Source: Alphaproteobacteria bacterium (lineage in GTDB: Bacteria > Pseudomonadota > Alphaproteobacteria > Kiloniellales > DSM-21159). From it: a stretch of 64,000 nt of DNA. The position numbers and the translations under genes are program-made. Position 1 is the first letter of the stretch; each line of letters begins with the position of its first letter. The stretch spans positions 53,381 through 117,380 of the forward strand of contig JAUILQ010000009.1 of NCBI GenBank assembly GCA_030433005.1, given 5' to 3'. The notes under the pieces were generated by a model. That model was not told the origin of the DNA, searched no databases, and saw only the letters and a program-made list of their open reading frames with translations. Positions 48,374 to 57,494 of this stretch are shown here, piece by piece.

Positions 48374-49396
48374 ATGTCCAGTTCCTCCGATCCACGCCAA
48401 AACCCCGCCGGCGCTCGGCTCGAGACGCCGCCACGATCGCAGCGGGCCGACGGGCAGGCCCGCCAGGTCGGCGTCGAGGTCGAGTTCGCCGGGCTCGACT
48501 GCGCACCGGTCGCGGCGCTCATCGCCGAGCGCTTCGGCGGCGCGGTCGGCCGGACCGACGCCTACTGCTACCGCGTCGAGGGCAGCAGCCTCGGCGACTT
48601 CGAGGTCGAGCTGGACATGAGCGCGGCCCACGGCGCCGGCGAGGCCTTGTCGGCCGCCGAAGAGGACGGCGAGGCGCCGCTCGACAAGGAGGTCGAATGG
48701 CACCTGCGTTCGGCGGTCGGCGCCGTCGGCGGCCTGCTGCTGCCGACCGAGATCACCTGTCCGCCGCTGGCCTGGGACCGGCTGCCCGAGCTCGACGGCC
48801 TGATCGAGTCGCTGCGTCGCGCCGGCGCCCTCGGCACGCGCGAGCACCCGGTCAACGCCTTCGGCCTGCAGCTCAATCCCGAGCTCGCCGAGGAGGGCGC
48901 CGGCTACCTCCTCGACCACCTCAAGGCCTACCTGCTGCTCGAGGACTGGCTGCGCGAGACGGTGGGCGTCGATACCACCCGCCGCCTGACCGCCTTCGCC
49001 GACCCCTTTCCGGAGCACTACGTCCGCAAGGTCGTGGACCCCGACTACCGCCCGGACCTGGGGACGCTGATCGACGACTACCTGGCGGCCAATCCGACCC
49101 GCAACCGCTCGCTCGACCTGCTGCCGGCCTTCGCCCACCTGGCGCCGGAGCGCGTGCGCCGCGGCATCGACGACGACCGCATCAAGCCGCGTCCGACCTT
49201 CCACTACCGCCTGCCCGACAGCCGGGTCGACGAGCCCGGCTGGGGCGTCGTCGCCGACTGGAACCGCTGGCTCGAGGTCGAGCGCCTGGCCGCCGACCGC
49301 GAGCGCCTCGACGCCGAGGGGCGCAGATGGCGGGAGCGGGCGGGCAGGGGCCTGGCGGGCGCGCTCGGCGAGCGCCTGGAGCGCTGGCTCTCGTGA
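48374..49396 (+). CDS. Amidoligase_2-type (glutamine-synthetase-fold) ligase
   Basis: 340 residues. The N-terminal GVEVEFAGL (Glu35, Glu37) is the hallmark of the amidoligase family with a COOH-NH2 ligase fold like glutamate-cysteine ligase and glutamine synthetase; the Glu residues would bind metal/ATP. Further support comes from DFEVELDMS, PTEITCPPLAW, ALGTREHPVNAFGLQLNPE and HLKAYLLLEDWL. The family is predicted to form amide bonds in peptides or cell-surface compounds and typically pairs with a glutamine amidotransferase, as here: the next gene's GTG overlaps its stop. The substrates are not known. Confidence 0.8.
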   Translation: MSSSSDPRQNPAGARLETPPRSQRADGQARQVGVEVEFAGLDCAPVAALIAERFGGAVGRTDAYCYRVEGSSLGDFEVELDMSAAHGAGEALSAAEEDGEAPLDKEVEWHLRSAVGAVGGLLLPTEITCPPLAWDRLPELDGLIESLRRAGALGTREHPVNAFGLQLNPELAEEGAGYLLDHLKAYLLLEDWLRETVGVDTTRRLTAFADPFPEHYVRKVVDPDYRPDLGTLIDDYLAANPTRNRSLDLLPAFAHLAPERVRRGIDDDRIKPRPTFHYRLPDSRVDEPGWGVVADWNRWLEVERLAADRERLDAEGRRWRERAGRGLAGALGERLERWLS

Positions 49397-50109
49397 GCCG
49401 GCCGCTGATCGGCGTCACCGCCTCGGCGCGCCGCGGCCGGGTCATGGGCTGGTTCAACCGCCTCGCGCTGTGGCGCGCCGGCGCTCGCGTCCGGCGGCTG
49501 ACCGCCGAGAGCGCCGTTTCCGTCGCCGAGCTCGACGGCTTGGTGATCGGCGGCGGCGACGACATCGACGCCGGGCTTTACGGCCTGGCGACCCACGACC
49601 CGGCGGCGACCGACCCGACCGTGCGCATCGATCCGGCGCGCGACCGGCTGGAGCTTCGGCTGCTGCAGGCCGCCGAAGAGCGGCGCCTGCCGGTGCTCGG
49701 CATCTGCCGCGGCGCCCAGATGGTCAACGTCCAACGCGGTGGCAGCCTGCACGGCGACATCTACGAGGCCTATCCCGGCACGCGCCGCCGGCGCACCGTG
49801 CTGCCGGTCAAGGACGTGACGCTGGCGCCCGACAGCCGCCTGCGGCGGATCCTCGGGCGCGTCGGCTGCCGGGTCAATGCGCTGCACCACCAGTCGGTCG
49901 ACCGGCCGGGCCGCGGCGTCGTGCCGGTGGCGCGCGACGGCGACGCCATCGTCCAGGCCGTCGAGGTGCCGAACCACCCCTTCCTGATCGGCGTGCAGTG
50001 GCATCCGGAGTTCCTGGTCTTCGACCGCGCCCAGCAGCGCCTGTTCCGCACGCTGGTCGAGGCCGCGATGGCTCGGCGGCAGGAGCGGGCGCTCGACGCC
50101 GCCGCTTGA
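49393..50109 (+). CDS. Class I glutamine amidotransferase-like (peptidase C26)
   Basis: 238 residues of the PuuD/C26 type. The nucleophile Cys105 lies in GICRGAQMVN and the His204-Glu206 pair in VQWHPE, so the triad is intact. LIGVTA at the N-terminus and GGGDDIDAGLYG are also typical. C26 members hydrolyse gamma-glutamyl compounds such as gamma-glutamyl-GABA. The GTG overlaps the amidoligase stop, so the two are coupled: one probably makes, the other remodels or hydrolyses a gamma-glutamyl or amidated product. Confidence 0.85.
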   Translation: MSRPLIGVTASARRGRVMGWFNRLALWRAGARVRRLTAESAVSVAELDGLVIGGGDDIDAGLYGLATHDPAATDPTVRIDPARDRLELRLLQAAEERRLPVLGICRGAQMVNVQRGGSLHGDIYEAYPGTRRRRTVLPVKDVTLAPDSRLRRILGRVGCRVNALHHQSVDRPGRGVVPVARDGDAIVQAVEVPNHPFLIGVQWHPEFLVFDRAQQRLFRTLVEAAMARRQERALDAAA

Positions 50110-50141
50110 CCGCGACCACGGGCTCGCCGACCTTTCGCCCG

Positions 50142-51095
50142 ATGCCCGACTCCTCCGATCCCGCCCGCCCCGAATCGCTCCGGATCGCCGTCGTCGGCCT
50201 CGGCAGCATCGGCGGCGTCGTCGCCGCCTGCCTGGCCGCCGCCGGCCGCCACCGCGTCCTGGCCTGCACGCGCCGCAAGCTGCCGGTCCTGACCCTGGAG
50301 ATCGCGGGAGAGGCGGGCGCGCAGGAGCTCGAACTCGACAACCGGAGCGACCCCGAGGCGGCCGGGCTGGCGGCGGACTGGGCGCCGGTCGACTGGCTGC
50401 TGCTTTGCACCAAGGCCCAGGACAGCGAGGCCGCAGGGCCCTGGCTGCGCCGGCTCTGCGGTCCCGGGACGCGGGTCGCGGTGCTGCAGAACGGACTCGG
50501 CCATCGCGAGCGGGTCGAGCCGCTGGCCGGCGGCGCCCGGGTGCTCCCGGCCATCGTCTACTTCAACGGCGAGCGCCTGGCCGGCGAGCGGGTGCGGCTC
50601 AGCAAGGTGGCGGCGCGCGACCTCGTCGCCGCCGACGACGCCGACGGCCGCGCCTTCGCGGCGCTGTTCGAGGGCACGCCGCTGCGCGTCGAGCTGAGCG
50701 CCGATTTGACCACCCTGGTCTGGCGCAAGCTGCTGCTCAATCTCGCCGCCAACCCGATCTCGGCGCTGACCCGGCGCCGCCAGGAGGTTTTCCGCCGGAC
50801 CGACGTGAAGGAGCTGATCCTGGCGCTGCTGCGCGAGGCGGTCGCGGTCGGCCGCGCCGAGGGCGCCGCGCTGGCCGAGGACGAGGCCGAGCGGACCCTG
50901 GACATCCTGCTCGGCTACCCGCCCGAGACCGGCACCTCGATGTACTTCGACGCCCTGGCCGGACGCTCGCTGGAGGTCGAGGCGATCTGCGGCGCCCTGG
51001 TCGCGGCCGCCCGGCGCCACGGCATCGCCACGCCGGTCAACGACACGCTGGCGACCCTGCTGCGCGCGCTGCACGAGGCCCCCGAGCGGGCTTGA
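50142..51095 (+). CDS. Ketopantoate reductase (ApbA/PanE family) protein
   Basis: 317 residues. N-terminal NADP-binding fold with VVGLGSIGGVVAACLA (GxGxxG), a middle region LLLCTKAQD, VLQNGLGHRERVEPL, and a C-terminal helical domain with VWRKLLLNLAANPISALTRR. This is the PanE fold; the genuine vitamin B5 enzyme cannot be separated from its many paralogs by sequence reading alone. It follows the C26 gene after 32 bases and may belong to the same transcript. An in-frame TTG at 50106 is a possible earlier start. Confidence 0.8.
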   Translation: MPDSSDPARPESLRIAVVGLGSIGGVVAACLAAAGRHRVLACTRRKLPVLTLEIAGEAGAQELELDNRSDPEAAGLAADWAPVDWLLLCTKAQDSEAAGPWLRRLCGPGTRVAVLQNGLGHRERVEPLAGGARVLPAIVYFNGERLAGERVRLSKVAARDLVAADDADGRAFAALFEGTPLRVELSADLTTLVWRKLLLNLAANPISALTRRRQEVFRRTDVKELILALLREAVAVGRAEGAALAEDEAERTLDILLGYPPETGTSMYFDALAGRSLEVEAICGALVAAARRHGIATPVNDTLATLLRALHEAPERA

Positions 51096-51127
51096 CGGCC
51101 GGCGGGCGCATCTTCCAGAAAAGAGCG

Positions 51128-52765
51128 ATGGAACAAGCGCTTGTCGTGGGCGCCGGGCCGGTCGGCCTGACCCTGGCGGCGGAGCTGGCGCGCCACGGCG
51201 TGCGGCCCCGCGTCATCGACCGCCGCGCGGCGCCGCTGCCCTACTGCCGCGCCATCGGCGTGACGCCACGCACGCTCGAAGTCTGGGAGGACATGGGCGT
51301 GGCGCGCGAGGCGGTCGACGCCGGCCTGTGGCTCGAAGGCATGCGCTCGGTGATGGTCGGGCAGGGCAGCCGCGATTCCTTCCACGACTACGACGACCTG
51401 CCCTACGGCGAGCTTGGCCTGCCGCAGTACGAGACCGAGCGGCTGCTCGAGGTCCATCTCGCGCGCTTCGGCGTGACGGTCGAACGCGGCGTGTCGCTCG
51501 TCGGGCTGGGCGAGGAGCGGGCCGATGGCCTCGAGGTGCACCTCGAGCGCGCCGACGGGGCCGCCGAAACCCTGCGTGCCGCCTACGTCGTCGGCTGCGA
51601 CGGCGCGCACTCGACCCTGCGGCACGCGCTCGGCATCGCCTTCGAGGGCGAGGCCTTCCCGATGCTCTTCATGCTCGGCGACCTGCGCATCGACTGGGAC
51701 CTGCCGCGCGGCATGGCTCTGCGAGCGCTCCGCCTGGTCGAGGACGGGCCGCCCGACATGTTCGTCGCGATCCCGCTGCCCGAGCGCAACCGCTACCGGG
51801 TCTCGACGCTCGCGCCGCCGGAGCTGGAGGCCAAGGGCCAGCCGGGCGCCGGGCACGGCATTCAGGCGGAGCGCGACGGCCCGACGCTGGCGCAGCTGCA
51901 GGCCGTCGCCAACGACCTGCTGCCCGGGCGGCCGACCCTGGGCGACCTGCGCTGGTCCTCGACCTTCCGGATCTCGATGCGCCTCGCCGAGCGCTACCGC
52001 CGTGGCCGGGGCTTCCTGGCCGGCGATGCCGCGCACATCCATCCGCCGACGGGCGGGCAGGGCATGAACACCGGCATCCAGGACGCCTACAACCTGGCCT
52101 GGAAGCTGGCCCTGGTGCTGCGCGGCACGGCGCCGGCCACCTTGCTCGACAGCTACGAGGCCGAGCGCCGGCCGGTCGGCGCAGAGGTCGTCGAGCGGAC
52201 CCGCGCCGCCAGCGTCGGCTACGGCCGGGAGGGCGGCCGGGCACCGCACCGCCTGGCCGACAGCCAGATCCTGGTCGCCTACCGCGACAGCGCCTGGGTC
52301 CGCGACGCTGCCCCGGAACTGGACGACTCGGCACCGCGGCCCGGCGAGCGGGCGCCCGACGCCGGCGGCCTGCGGCGGCACCACCTGGCCTTCCCGCTGC
52401 GGCTCTTCGAGCTGCTGCGCGGCACGGCCCATGTGCTGCTGCTGCACCGCCCCGACGGCCTCGGCGAGACCGAGGCCGAGGCGGCGCTCTCGCTGGCGGC
52501 GGCCTATGGCGAAGACCTGCGTCTCGTCGCGGTGACCGGCGCGGGCGCCGCACCCCCGGCATCGAGCGGCCTGGCGGTTTGCGAGGACGCCGCCGGCGCC
52601 TTCGCCGCGGCCTACGGCGCCGCGCCGGCGAGCTTCCTCGTGCGCCCCGACGGCCACCTCGCCTGGCGCGCGGCCGGGGAGTCTCTCGCGGGTCTCGCCG
52701 ACGTCCTGCAGGGGACCCTGGGCGGCCTCGGGCACGCGCTCGCCCAGGCGACGCAGGGCCGGTAG
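51128..52765 (+). CDS. FAD-dependent aromatic hydroxylase (PheA/TfdB family)
   Basis: 545 residues. FAD/NADPH flavoprotein monooxygenase: GAGPVG at 8-13 binds the ADP part of FAD; a VVGCDGAHS (DG motif) lies at about 155-163, and GDAAHIHPPTGGQGMNTGIQDAYNLAWKL (GD motif) at about 299-327. A C-terminal thioredoxin-like domain (about 400-540), as in phenol and 2,4-dichlorophenol hydroxylases, ends the protein. The likely role is hydroxylation of an aromatic substrate; this is not established. ATG with AAGAG upstream; 32 bases after the reductase. Confidence 0.85.
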   Translation: MEQALVVGAGPVGLTLAAELARHGVRPRVIDRRAAPLPYCRAIGVTPRTLEVWEDMGVAREAVDAGLWLEGMRSVMVGQGSRDSFHDYDDLPYGELGLPQYETERLLEVHLARFGVTVERGVSLVGLGEERADGLEVHLERADGAAETLRAAYVVGCDGAHSTLRHALGIAFEGEAFPMLFMLGDLRIDWDLPRGMALRALRLVEDGPPDMFVAIPLPERNRYRVSTLAPPELEAKGQPGAGHGIQAERDGPTLAQLQAVANDLLPGRPTLGDLRWSSTFRISMRLAERYRRGRGFLAGDAAHIHPPTGGQGMNTGIQDAYNLAWKLALVLRGTAPATLLDSYEAERRPVGAEVVERTRAASVGYGREGGRAPHRLADSQILVAYRDSAWVRDAAPELDDSAPRPGERAPDAGGLRRHHLAFPLRLFELLRGTAHVLLLHRPDGLGETEAEAALSLAAAYGEDLRLVAVTGAGAAPPASSGLAVCEDAAGAFAAAYGAAPASFLVRPDGHLAWRAAGESLAGLADVLQGTLGGLGHALAQATQGR

Positions 52766-52854
52766 GCGCGCAAGGGTCGTGTCCGCTGGCCATCGGACTT
52801 GCCGAATCCGATGGTTTTCTGTCCCGCTGATCCGGGATCGGGGGGACAGTCGAG

Positions 52855-53301
52855 ATGGGCGACGACTTGGTTGCGGAGGCGCCGCGCGGGCCGGAGCGGC
52901 GTGTCGACTGGCGAGTCGATTCGGAGCGTCGCCTGCTGCTGCTCGACTGCCGGGGGCCGCTCAGCGACCGGGACCTGCTGGGCGTGGTTCCGGCGATCTG
53001 GGAGGACGATCCCGGAATCCTCGAGCGCTACGACAATGCCGTCGTCGATGTCCGGCAGGTCACCCACGACGGCGGCTGGACCTGGGGAGCGCTGCGCGAG
53101 TGCGGCCGCCGCTGGCAGGCCCTCGGGCGGCGCGCCAGGGCGGAGCGCCGCGTCGCGATGATCACCGACGAGGAAATGCTGCGCGTCCTGGTCAACGCGT
53201 TCGGCGCGATCTTTCCCGGCTCGCGCTTTCGCTGCTTCGAGGATCCCGATGCCGGGGCCGCCTGGGCAGCGGCGGGGCGGCGAGGGCGAGCGGGCGCCTA
53301 G
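52855..53301 (+). CDS. Small soluble protein of unknown function, possible STAS-like fold
   Basis: 148 residues, no signal or membrane segment. The pattern of alternating strands and helices (RLLLLDCRGPLSDRDLLG ... YDNAVVDVRQV ... RVAMITDEEMLRVLVNAFG ... RFRCFEDPDAGAAW) resembles SpoIIAA/STAS-like domains, including a C-terminal amphipathic segment. The family name is a guess. ATG is preceded by GGGGGACAGT. It is followed by a convergent gene and a strong hairpin. Confidence 0.5.
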   Translation: MGDDLVAEAPRGPERRVDWRVDSERRLLLLDCRGPLSDRDLLGVVPAIWEDDPGILERYDNAVVDVRQVTHDGGWTWGALRECGRRWQALGRRARAERRVAMITDEEMLRVLVNAFGAIFPGSRFRCFEDPDAGAAWAAAGRRGRAGA

Positions 53302-53336
53302 CTTGCGACTTCGCCCGCGGTCTGGCCGGCGGGCTG

Positions 53337-53360
53337 GCCCGGCCGGCTTCGCGGCCGGGC
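53337..53360. terminator. Bidirectional hairpin between convergent genes
   Basis: GCCCGGCCG (53337-53345) and CGGCCGGGC (53352-53360) form a perfect 9-base-pair stem with loop GCTTCG, in the 70-base spacer between two convergent stop codons. No strong U-tract, but the position fits a shared terminator. Confidence 0.5.
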
Positions 53361-53371
53361 ATCCGGACAGG

Positions 53372-53749
53372 CTAGCTGAAGGGCCCCCTGAACACCACGA
53401 AGGCGCCGAGCGCGATCATGGCGAAGCCGACCAGATGGTTCAGGGTCAAGGGCTCCTTCAGGTAGAGCACCGCGAAGCCGGCGAAGACCGTGAGGGTGAC
53501 GACCTCCTGGATCGTCTTCAGCTCGGCGCCGCTGTAGACCGAGTAGCCGAGCCGGTTCGCCGGCACGGCCAGCCAGTACTCGAAGAAGGCGAGGCCCCAG
53601 CTGATCAGCACCACGGTCGCAAGGGGACGGTCGGTGAATCGCAGATGGCCGTACCAGGCCGCCGTCATGAAGAGATTGGACGCGCAGAGCAGCAGGACCG
53701 GCAGCACATAGGGCAGCCACGCGGCGAAGGCTCCGGGCAGGCTCGGCAT
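53372..53749 (-). CDS. DUF486/DMT-family small membrane protein
   Basis: 125 residues with four predicted membrane helices (about 9-28, 42-62, 80-98, 102-122). TAAWYGHLRF, LISWGLAFFEYWLAVPANRLGY and ELKTIQEVVTLTVFA are characteristic of DUF486, a small drug/metabolite-transporter-like family of unknown function. GGAGA lies five bases upstream of the ATG. It follows trpE by 32 bases on the same strand and could be co-transcribed with it. Confidence 0.85.
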   Translation of the reverse strand: MPSLPGAFAAWLPYVLPVLLLCASNLFMTAAWYGHLRFTDRPLATVVLISWGLAFFEYWLAVPANRLGYSVYSGAELKTIQEVVTLTVFAGFAVLYLKEPLTLNHLVGFAMIALGAFVVFRGPFS

Positions 53750-53781
53750 GGGCGTCTCCGCGCGGGTTCCGGCCGCCGACC

Positions 53782-55305
53782 CTAGCGGTTCCGCCCCGCC
53801 TGCATGCGATCCGCCACCTTGACCGCCTCCTCGGCGGAGCGGACCAGCGCGCGGGCCTTGTTGCGGCACTCCTGGTGCTCGGACTCGGGGTCGCTGTCGG
53901 CGACCACGCCGGCGCCGGCCTGGACGTGCATGACCTCGTCCTTGACCAGCGCGGTCCTGAGCGCGATGCAGGTGTCCATGGCGCCGCCGGCGCCGAAGTA
54001 GCCGACCGTGCCGCCGTAGGGGCCGCGGCGGTCGGGCTCCAGCTCCTCGATGATCTCCATGGCGCGCACCTTGGGCGCGCCCGAGACCGTGCCGGCCGGA
54101 AAGCCGGCGGCCAGGGCGTCGATCGCGTCGTGCGCCGGGTCGAGCTCGCCCTCGACGGTGGAGGAGATGTGCATGACGTGGCTGTAGCGCTCGATGACGA
54201 ACTGCTCGGTGACACCGACCGAGCCGGTCTTGGAGACGCGGCCGACGTCGTTTCTGCCGAGGTCGAGCAGCATCAGGTGCTCGGCGCGCTCCTTGGGGTC
54301 GGCCAGCAGCTCCTCGGCGAGCGCCCGGTCGCGCTCCGGCGTGGCGCCGCGCGGCCGGGTGCCGGCGAGCGGCCGGATGGTCACGCGGCCGTCGCGCAGG
54401 CGCACCAGGATCTCCGGCGAGGAGCCGACCAGCGAGAAGCCGTCGAGGTCGAGGTAGAACAGGAAGGGCGAGGGGTTGAGCCGCCTGAGCGCCCGGTAGA
54501 GCGCGAAGGGCGGCAGCTTGAAGGGCACCGAGAAGCGCTGCGACAGCACGACCTGGAAGACGTCGCCGGCGTAGACGTACTCCTTGGCCCGCTCGACCAT
54601 CGCCCTGTAGGCCTCGGGGCTCATGTTCGCGCTCGGCTCGGGCAGCGCCTCGATCTCCTCCTGCCAGGAGCGGCGGTAGGGCAAGGCGCGCTCGAAGTCC
54701 TGGGCGACCTCGCCGAGCCGCTCCAGGGCACGGTCGTAGGCGGCGTGCGCCCCGACGTCGTCCTGCGGCCAGACCGGCGTGAACACCGTGATCAGGTCCT
54801 CGACCCGGTCGAAGACGGCGGTCACGGTCGGCCGCACGAAGATCGAATCGGGCACGCCGAGCACGTCGGGGTTCGCGTCGGGCAGGCGCTCCATGTGGCG
54901 CACCATGTCGTAGCCGAGGTAGCCGATCAGGTTGGAGGCCATCGGCGGCGCGCCCTCGGGCAGCGGCATCTCGTTGGCGCGCACCAGGCGGCGCAGCTCC
55001 TCGAGCGGCGGGCCGTCCTGCGGCTCGAAGGCGTCGGGCGCGTAGCGTGCCCGGCGGTTGATCTCGGCACGCTCGCCCTTGGCCCGCCAGACCAGGTCGG
55101 GCTTCATGGTGATGAAGGAGTAGCGGCCGATGGTCGTGCCGCCTTCCACCGATTCGAAGAGGAAGGAGTAGGGCCGGCCCTCGGCCAGCTTGAGGTAGGC
55201 CGAAACCGGCGTCTCCAAGTCGGCGATCAGCCGGGTCGAGACGACCTGCGGCTTGCCGGCCCTGTAGGCCGCCTCGAAGGCCCCGAAGTCGGGCGTCACT
55301 TCCAT
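53782..55305 (-). CDS. trpE: Anthranilate synthase component I
   Basis: Converts chorismate to anthranilate with ammonia from TrpG; feedback-inhibited by tryptophan. 507 residues, ATG at 55305. Core chorismate-binding segments present: YAGDVFQVVLSQRF, FLFYLDLDGFSLVGSSPEILVR, IRPLAGTRPRG, LMLLDLGRNDVGRVSKTGSV, FPAGTVSGAPKVRAMEII, and YGGTVGYFG. Not fused to TrpG as it is in rhizobia. trpG, its partner subunit, lies 14 kb downstream on the same strand past an accessory block. Confidence 0.96.
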   Translation of the reverse strand: MEVTPDFGAFEAAYRAGKPQVVSTRLIADLETPVSAYLKLAEGRPYSFLFESVEGGTTIGRYSFITMKPDLVWRAKGERAEINRRARYAPDAFEPQDGPPLEELRRLVRANEMPLPEGAPPMASNLIGYLGYDMVRHMERLPDANPDVLGVPDSIFVRPTVTAVFDRVEDLITVFTPVWPQDDVGAHAAYDRALERLGEVAQDFERALPYRRSWQEEIEALPEPSANMSPEAYRAMVERAKEYVYAGDVFQVVLSQRFSVPFKLPPFALYRALRRLNPSPFLFYLDLDGFSLVGSSPEILVRLRDGRVTIRPLAGTRPRGATPERDRALAEELLADPKERAEHLMLLDLGRNDVGRVSKTGSVGVTEQFVIERYSHVMHISSTVEGELDPAHDAIDALAAGFPAGTVSGAPKVRAMEIIEELEPDRRGPYGGTVGYFGAGGAMDTCIALRTALVKDEVMHVQAGAGVVADSDPESEHQECRNKARALVRSAEEAVKVADRMQAGRNR

Positions 55306-55373
55306 GGGATGCTGGACCCTCTGCTCGCCGCCGCCGCCCACCCCGGGCGGCGCGGCCCTCGTCGCCGTCCGGA

Positions 55374-57245
55374 CTAGAAGCCGGCCAGCACGCGGTCGAT
55401 GCGCTCCGGATAGACCTGCACGCCGAGGCGCTGCTCCAGCGCCCGCAGGTAGAGGTCGAAGACGTCGCTGCGCAGGCGCTGCGTCAGGTCCTGGCGGATC
55501 GTCGCGAGCTGGTCCGGCGCCTCCGCCGGATCGGGCACCTCGATCGAGCGCAGGACCGCGAGGATCGGACCGTCCGGGCCCTCGGCGGTGACGCTCTCGC
55601 CCTCGCCGACCTCGAACAGCGCCTGGACCAGCGCCGCCGAGGGCTCCTGGGTCGAGCGCTGCAGCGGCTCGCCTTCGGTCACGCTCAGGCCCTCGTCCTC
55701 GGCCAGCTTGGCCAGGGTCTGGCCCTCGCCGAGGCGCTGCTGCAGGCGATCGACCAGGTCCCAGGCGGCGTCCTGGCGCTGCTCTCGGCGCCAGCGCTGC
55801 TCGACCTCGTCGCGCACGCTCTCGAAGGCGCGCGGCGCCGCGGGCCGCTCGCCGTCGACGCGCACCAGGAAATAGCCGCCCTGCTCGGTCTCCAGCACCA
55901 GCGACTGCTCGCCGACCGGCGTCTCGAAGGCCTGGGTCAGGAAGCGCTCGCGCTGCGGCAGCGGCGTCACGACCTCGCCCTCGGGATCGTATCCCTGGCT
56001 GTCGATCGCCGCGATCTCGCGGACCTGGACGTCGAGCTTGCCGGCGGCCTCCTCGAGGCTCGCGCCGGAGGCCAGCTCGTCGTCGAGCTGGTTGACGATC
56101 GAGACCAGCGCGTCGACGGCCTCGCGGCGCTTGACCGCCTGCTCGATCTCGGGACGGACCTGCTCGAAGCCGGCGGTCTCGCCCTCCTCGATCGCCTCGA
56201 TGCGGATCAGGTGCCAGCCGAAGCTGCTCTCGACCGGCGCCACGACGCCGGCGCTCTCGGCGCCGAAGGCGGCGTCGCGCAGCGCCGGCGGCAGGGCGCC
56301 GACCGTGACCGTGCCGAGCGGCGCGGGCGTGTCGCCCGTCGTCTCCTGGACCACCGCCGCGTAGTCCTCGCCGCCCTCGACGCGCTGGTAGGCTTCCTCG
56401 GCCGCCGCCTCGGTCTCGTAGACAGCCTGCTCCAGGGTCCGGCGCTCCGGCTCCAGGTAGGCGTCGGGGTTGGACTCGTACTCGTCGCGCAGTTGCTGCT
56501 CGGTGACGCCGACCTCGTCGAACAGGTCATCGGGGCGCAGCCAGAGATAGCTGAGCTCGCGGTAGGCCGGCGCCATGAAGGCGTCGGTATTGGCCTCGTA
56601 GTACTCGCGCAGCGCCGCCTCGCCGGGCGCCTCGGGCGCCGGCAGGGCCGAGAGCGACACGCTCACCCAGTCGGCCTGGCGGCGCTCGGCCTGACGCTTG
56701 TAGAGCGCCTCGACCAGGGCTGTCGGTGGGGTCACGGCGGCACCCAGGGCCGTGCTCAGCTGCTGCTGCAGCAGCTGCTCGCGCAGGTCGGCGACGTAGC
56801 CCGCCTCGCTGAGGCGCGCCTGGAACAGCGTCTGCTCGAAGCGCGAGCGGTCGAATTGCCCGGTGGGTCCCTGGAAGTTCGGGTTGTTGCGGATCGCCCG
56901 GGCGATCTGCTCGTCGGTGACGATCAGCCCGCGGGCCTCGGCCTCGCCGGCGATCAGCTTGTCGGTGACAAGGCGCTGCAGGACCTGCTGCGGCAGGCCG
57001 AGCGCCTGGGCCATCTCCAGGTCGACCTGACTGCCGATGCGGCGCGACAGGATCGACAGCGTCTCCGACAGCTCGCGCCGGTAGGTCTGCTCCTGGACCG
57101 GCTGGCCGGCGACCTCGGCGACCACCGGCTCGTCGCCCCCCTGGCGCAGCATGTCGCCGATGCCCCAGACCGCGAAGCTGAGGATCAGCACGCCGAAGAG
57201 GAGGGTGACCAGTACTTTGGCGACGATGCCGCGCAGCTTGTCCAT
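55374..57245 (-). CDS. ppiD: PpiD/SurA-type peptidyl-prolyl isomerase-like chaperone
   Basis: 623 residues with one N-terminal membrane anchor (about 11-30, KVLVTLLFGVLILSFAVWGIG), then a periplasmic SurA_N-like chaperone domain (about 35-180), a parvulin-like domain near 270-380 (GGEDYAAVVQETTG ... SFGWHLIRIEAIEEGE) and a long helical C-terminal part. In E. coli PpiD helps nascent proteins leave the Sec channel. It lies upstream of trpE (69 bases) and divergent from tpiA, as in other alphaproteobacteria. Confidence 0.92.
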   Translation of the reverse strand: MDKLRGIVAKVLVTLLFGVLILSFAVWGIGDMLRQGGDEPVVAEVAGQPVQEQTYRRELSETLSILSRRIGSQVDLEMAQALGLPQQVLQRLVTDKLIAGEAEARGLIVTDEQIARAIRNNPNFQGPTGQFDRSRFEQTLFQARLSEAGYVADLREQLLQQQLSTALGAAVTPPTALVEALYKRQAERRQADWVSVSLSALPAPEAPGEAALREYYEANTDAFMAPAYRELSYLWLRPDDLFDEVGVTEQQLRDEYESNPDAYLEPERRTLEQAVYETEAAAEEAYQRVEGGEDYAAVVQETTGDTPAPLGTVTVGALPPALRDAAFGAESAGVVAPVESSFGWHLIRIEAIEEGETAGFEQVRPEIEQAVKRREAVDALVSIVNQLDDELASGASLEEAAGKLDVQVREIAAIDSQGYDPEGEVVTPLPQRERFLTQAFETPVGEQSLVLETEQGGYFLVRVDGERPAAPRAFESVRDEVEQRWRREQRQDAAWDLVDRLQQRLGEGQTLAKLAEDEGLSVTEGEPLQRSTQEPSAALVQALFEVGEGESVTAEGPDGPILAVLRSIEVPDPAEAPDQLATIRQDLTQRLRSDVFDLYLRALEQRLGVQVYPERIDRVLAGF

Positions 57246-57494
57246 TGAACCTGTCCGTGGAACGGGGTGAGTGTAGGGGAACCGGGTGAGTGTCTCGGCG
57301 GTCGCGTCCGCGGCGGCGCCGCTTCGCCGCCGGGCCGAAGGCGGCGCATCTTAGGGTTCGCGCCCCGGCGCGGCAACCGCCGCCGGCGCGCTGCCGGCCG
57401 GCGCGGCGCGGCGCGGCGGACGGGCTGGTTCGCCGGCTCCGCGACGTGCTAGTCAAGGCGCCTCGCGAAGGCTGCAGCTGGAAGGAGGCTCGGC

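Noticed and set aside
50142..51095. Assigning panE (pantothenate synthesis) to the reductase-like gene
   Set aside because: The fold matches, but paralogs are common and the neighbours do not point to pantothenate, so no symbol was given.
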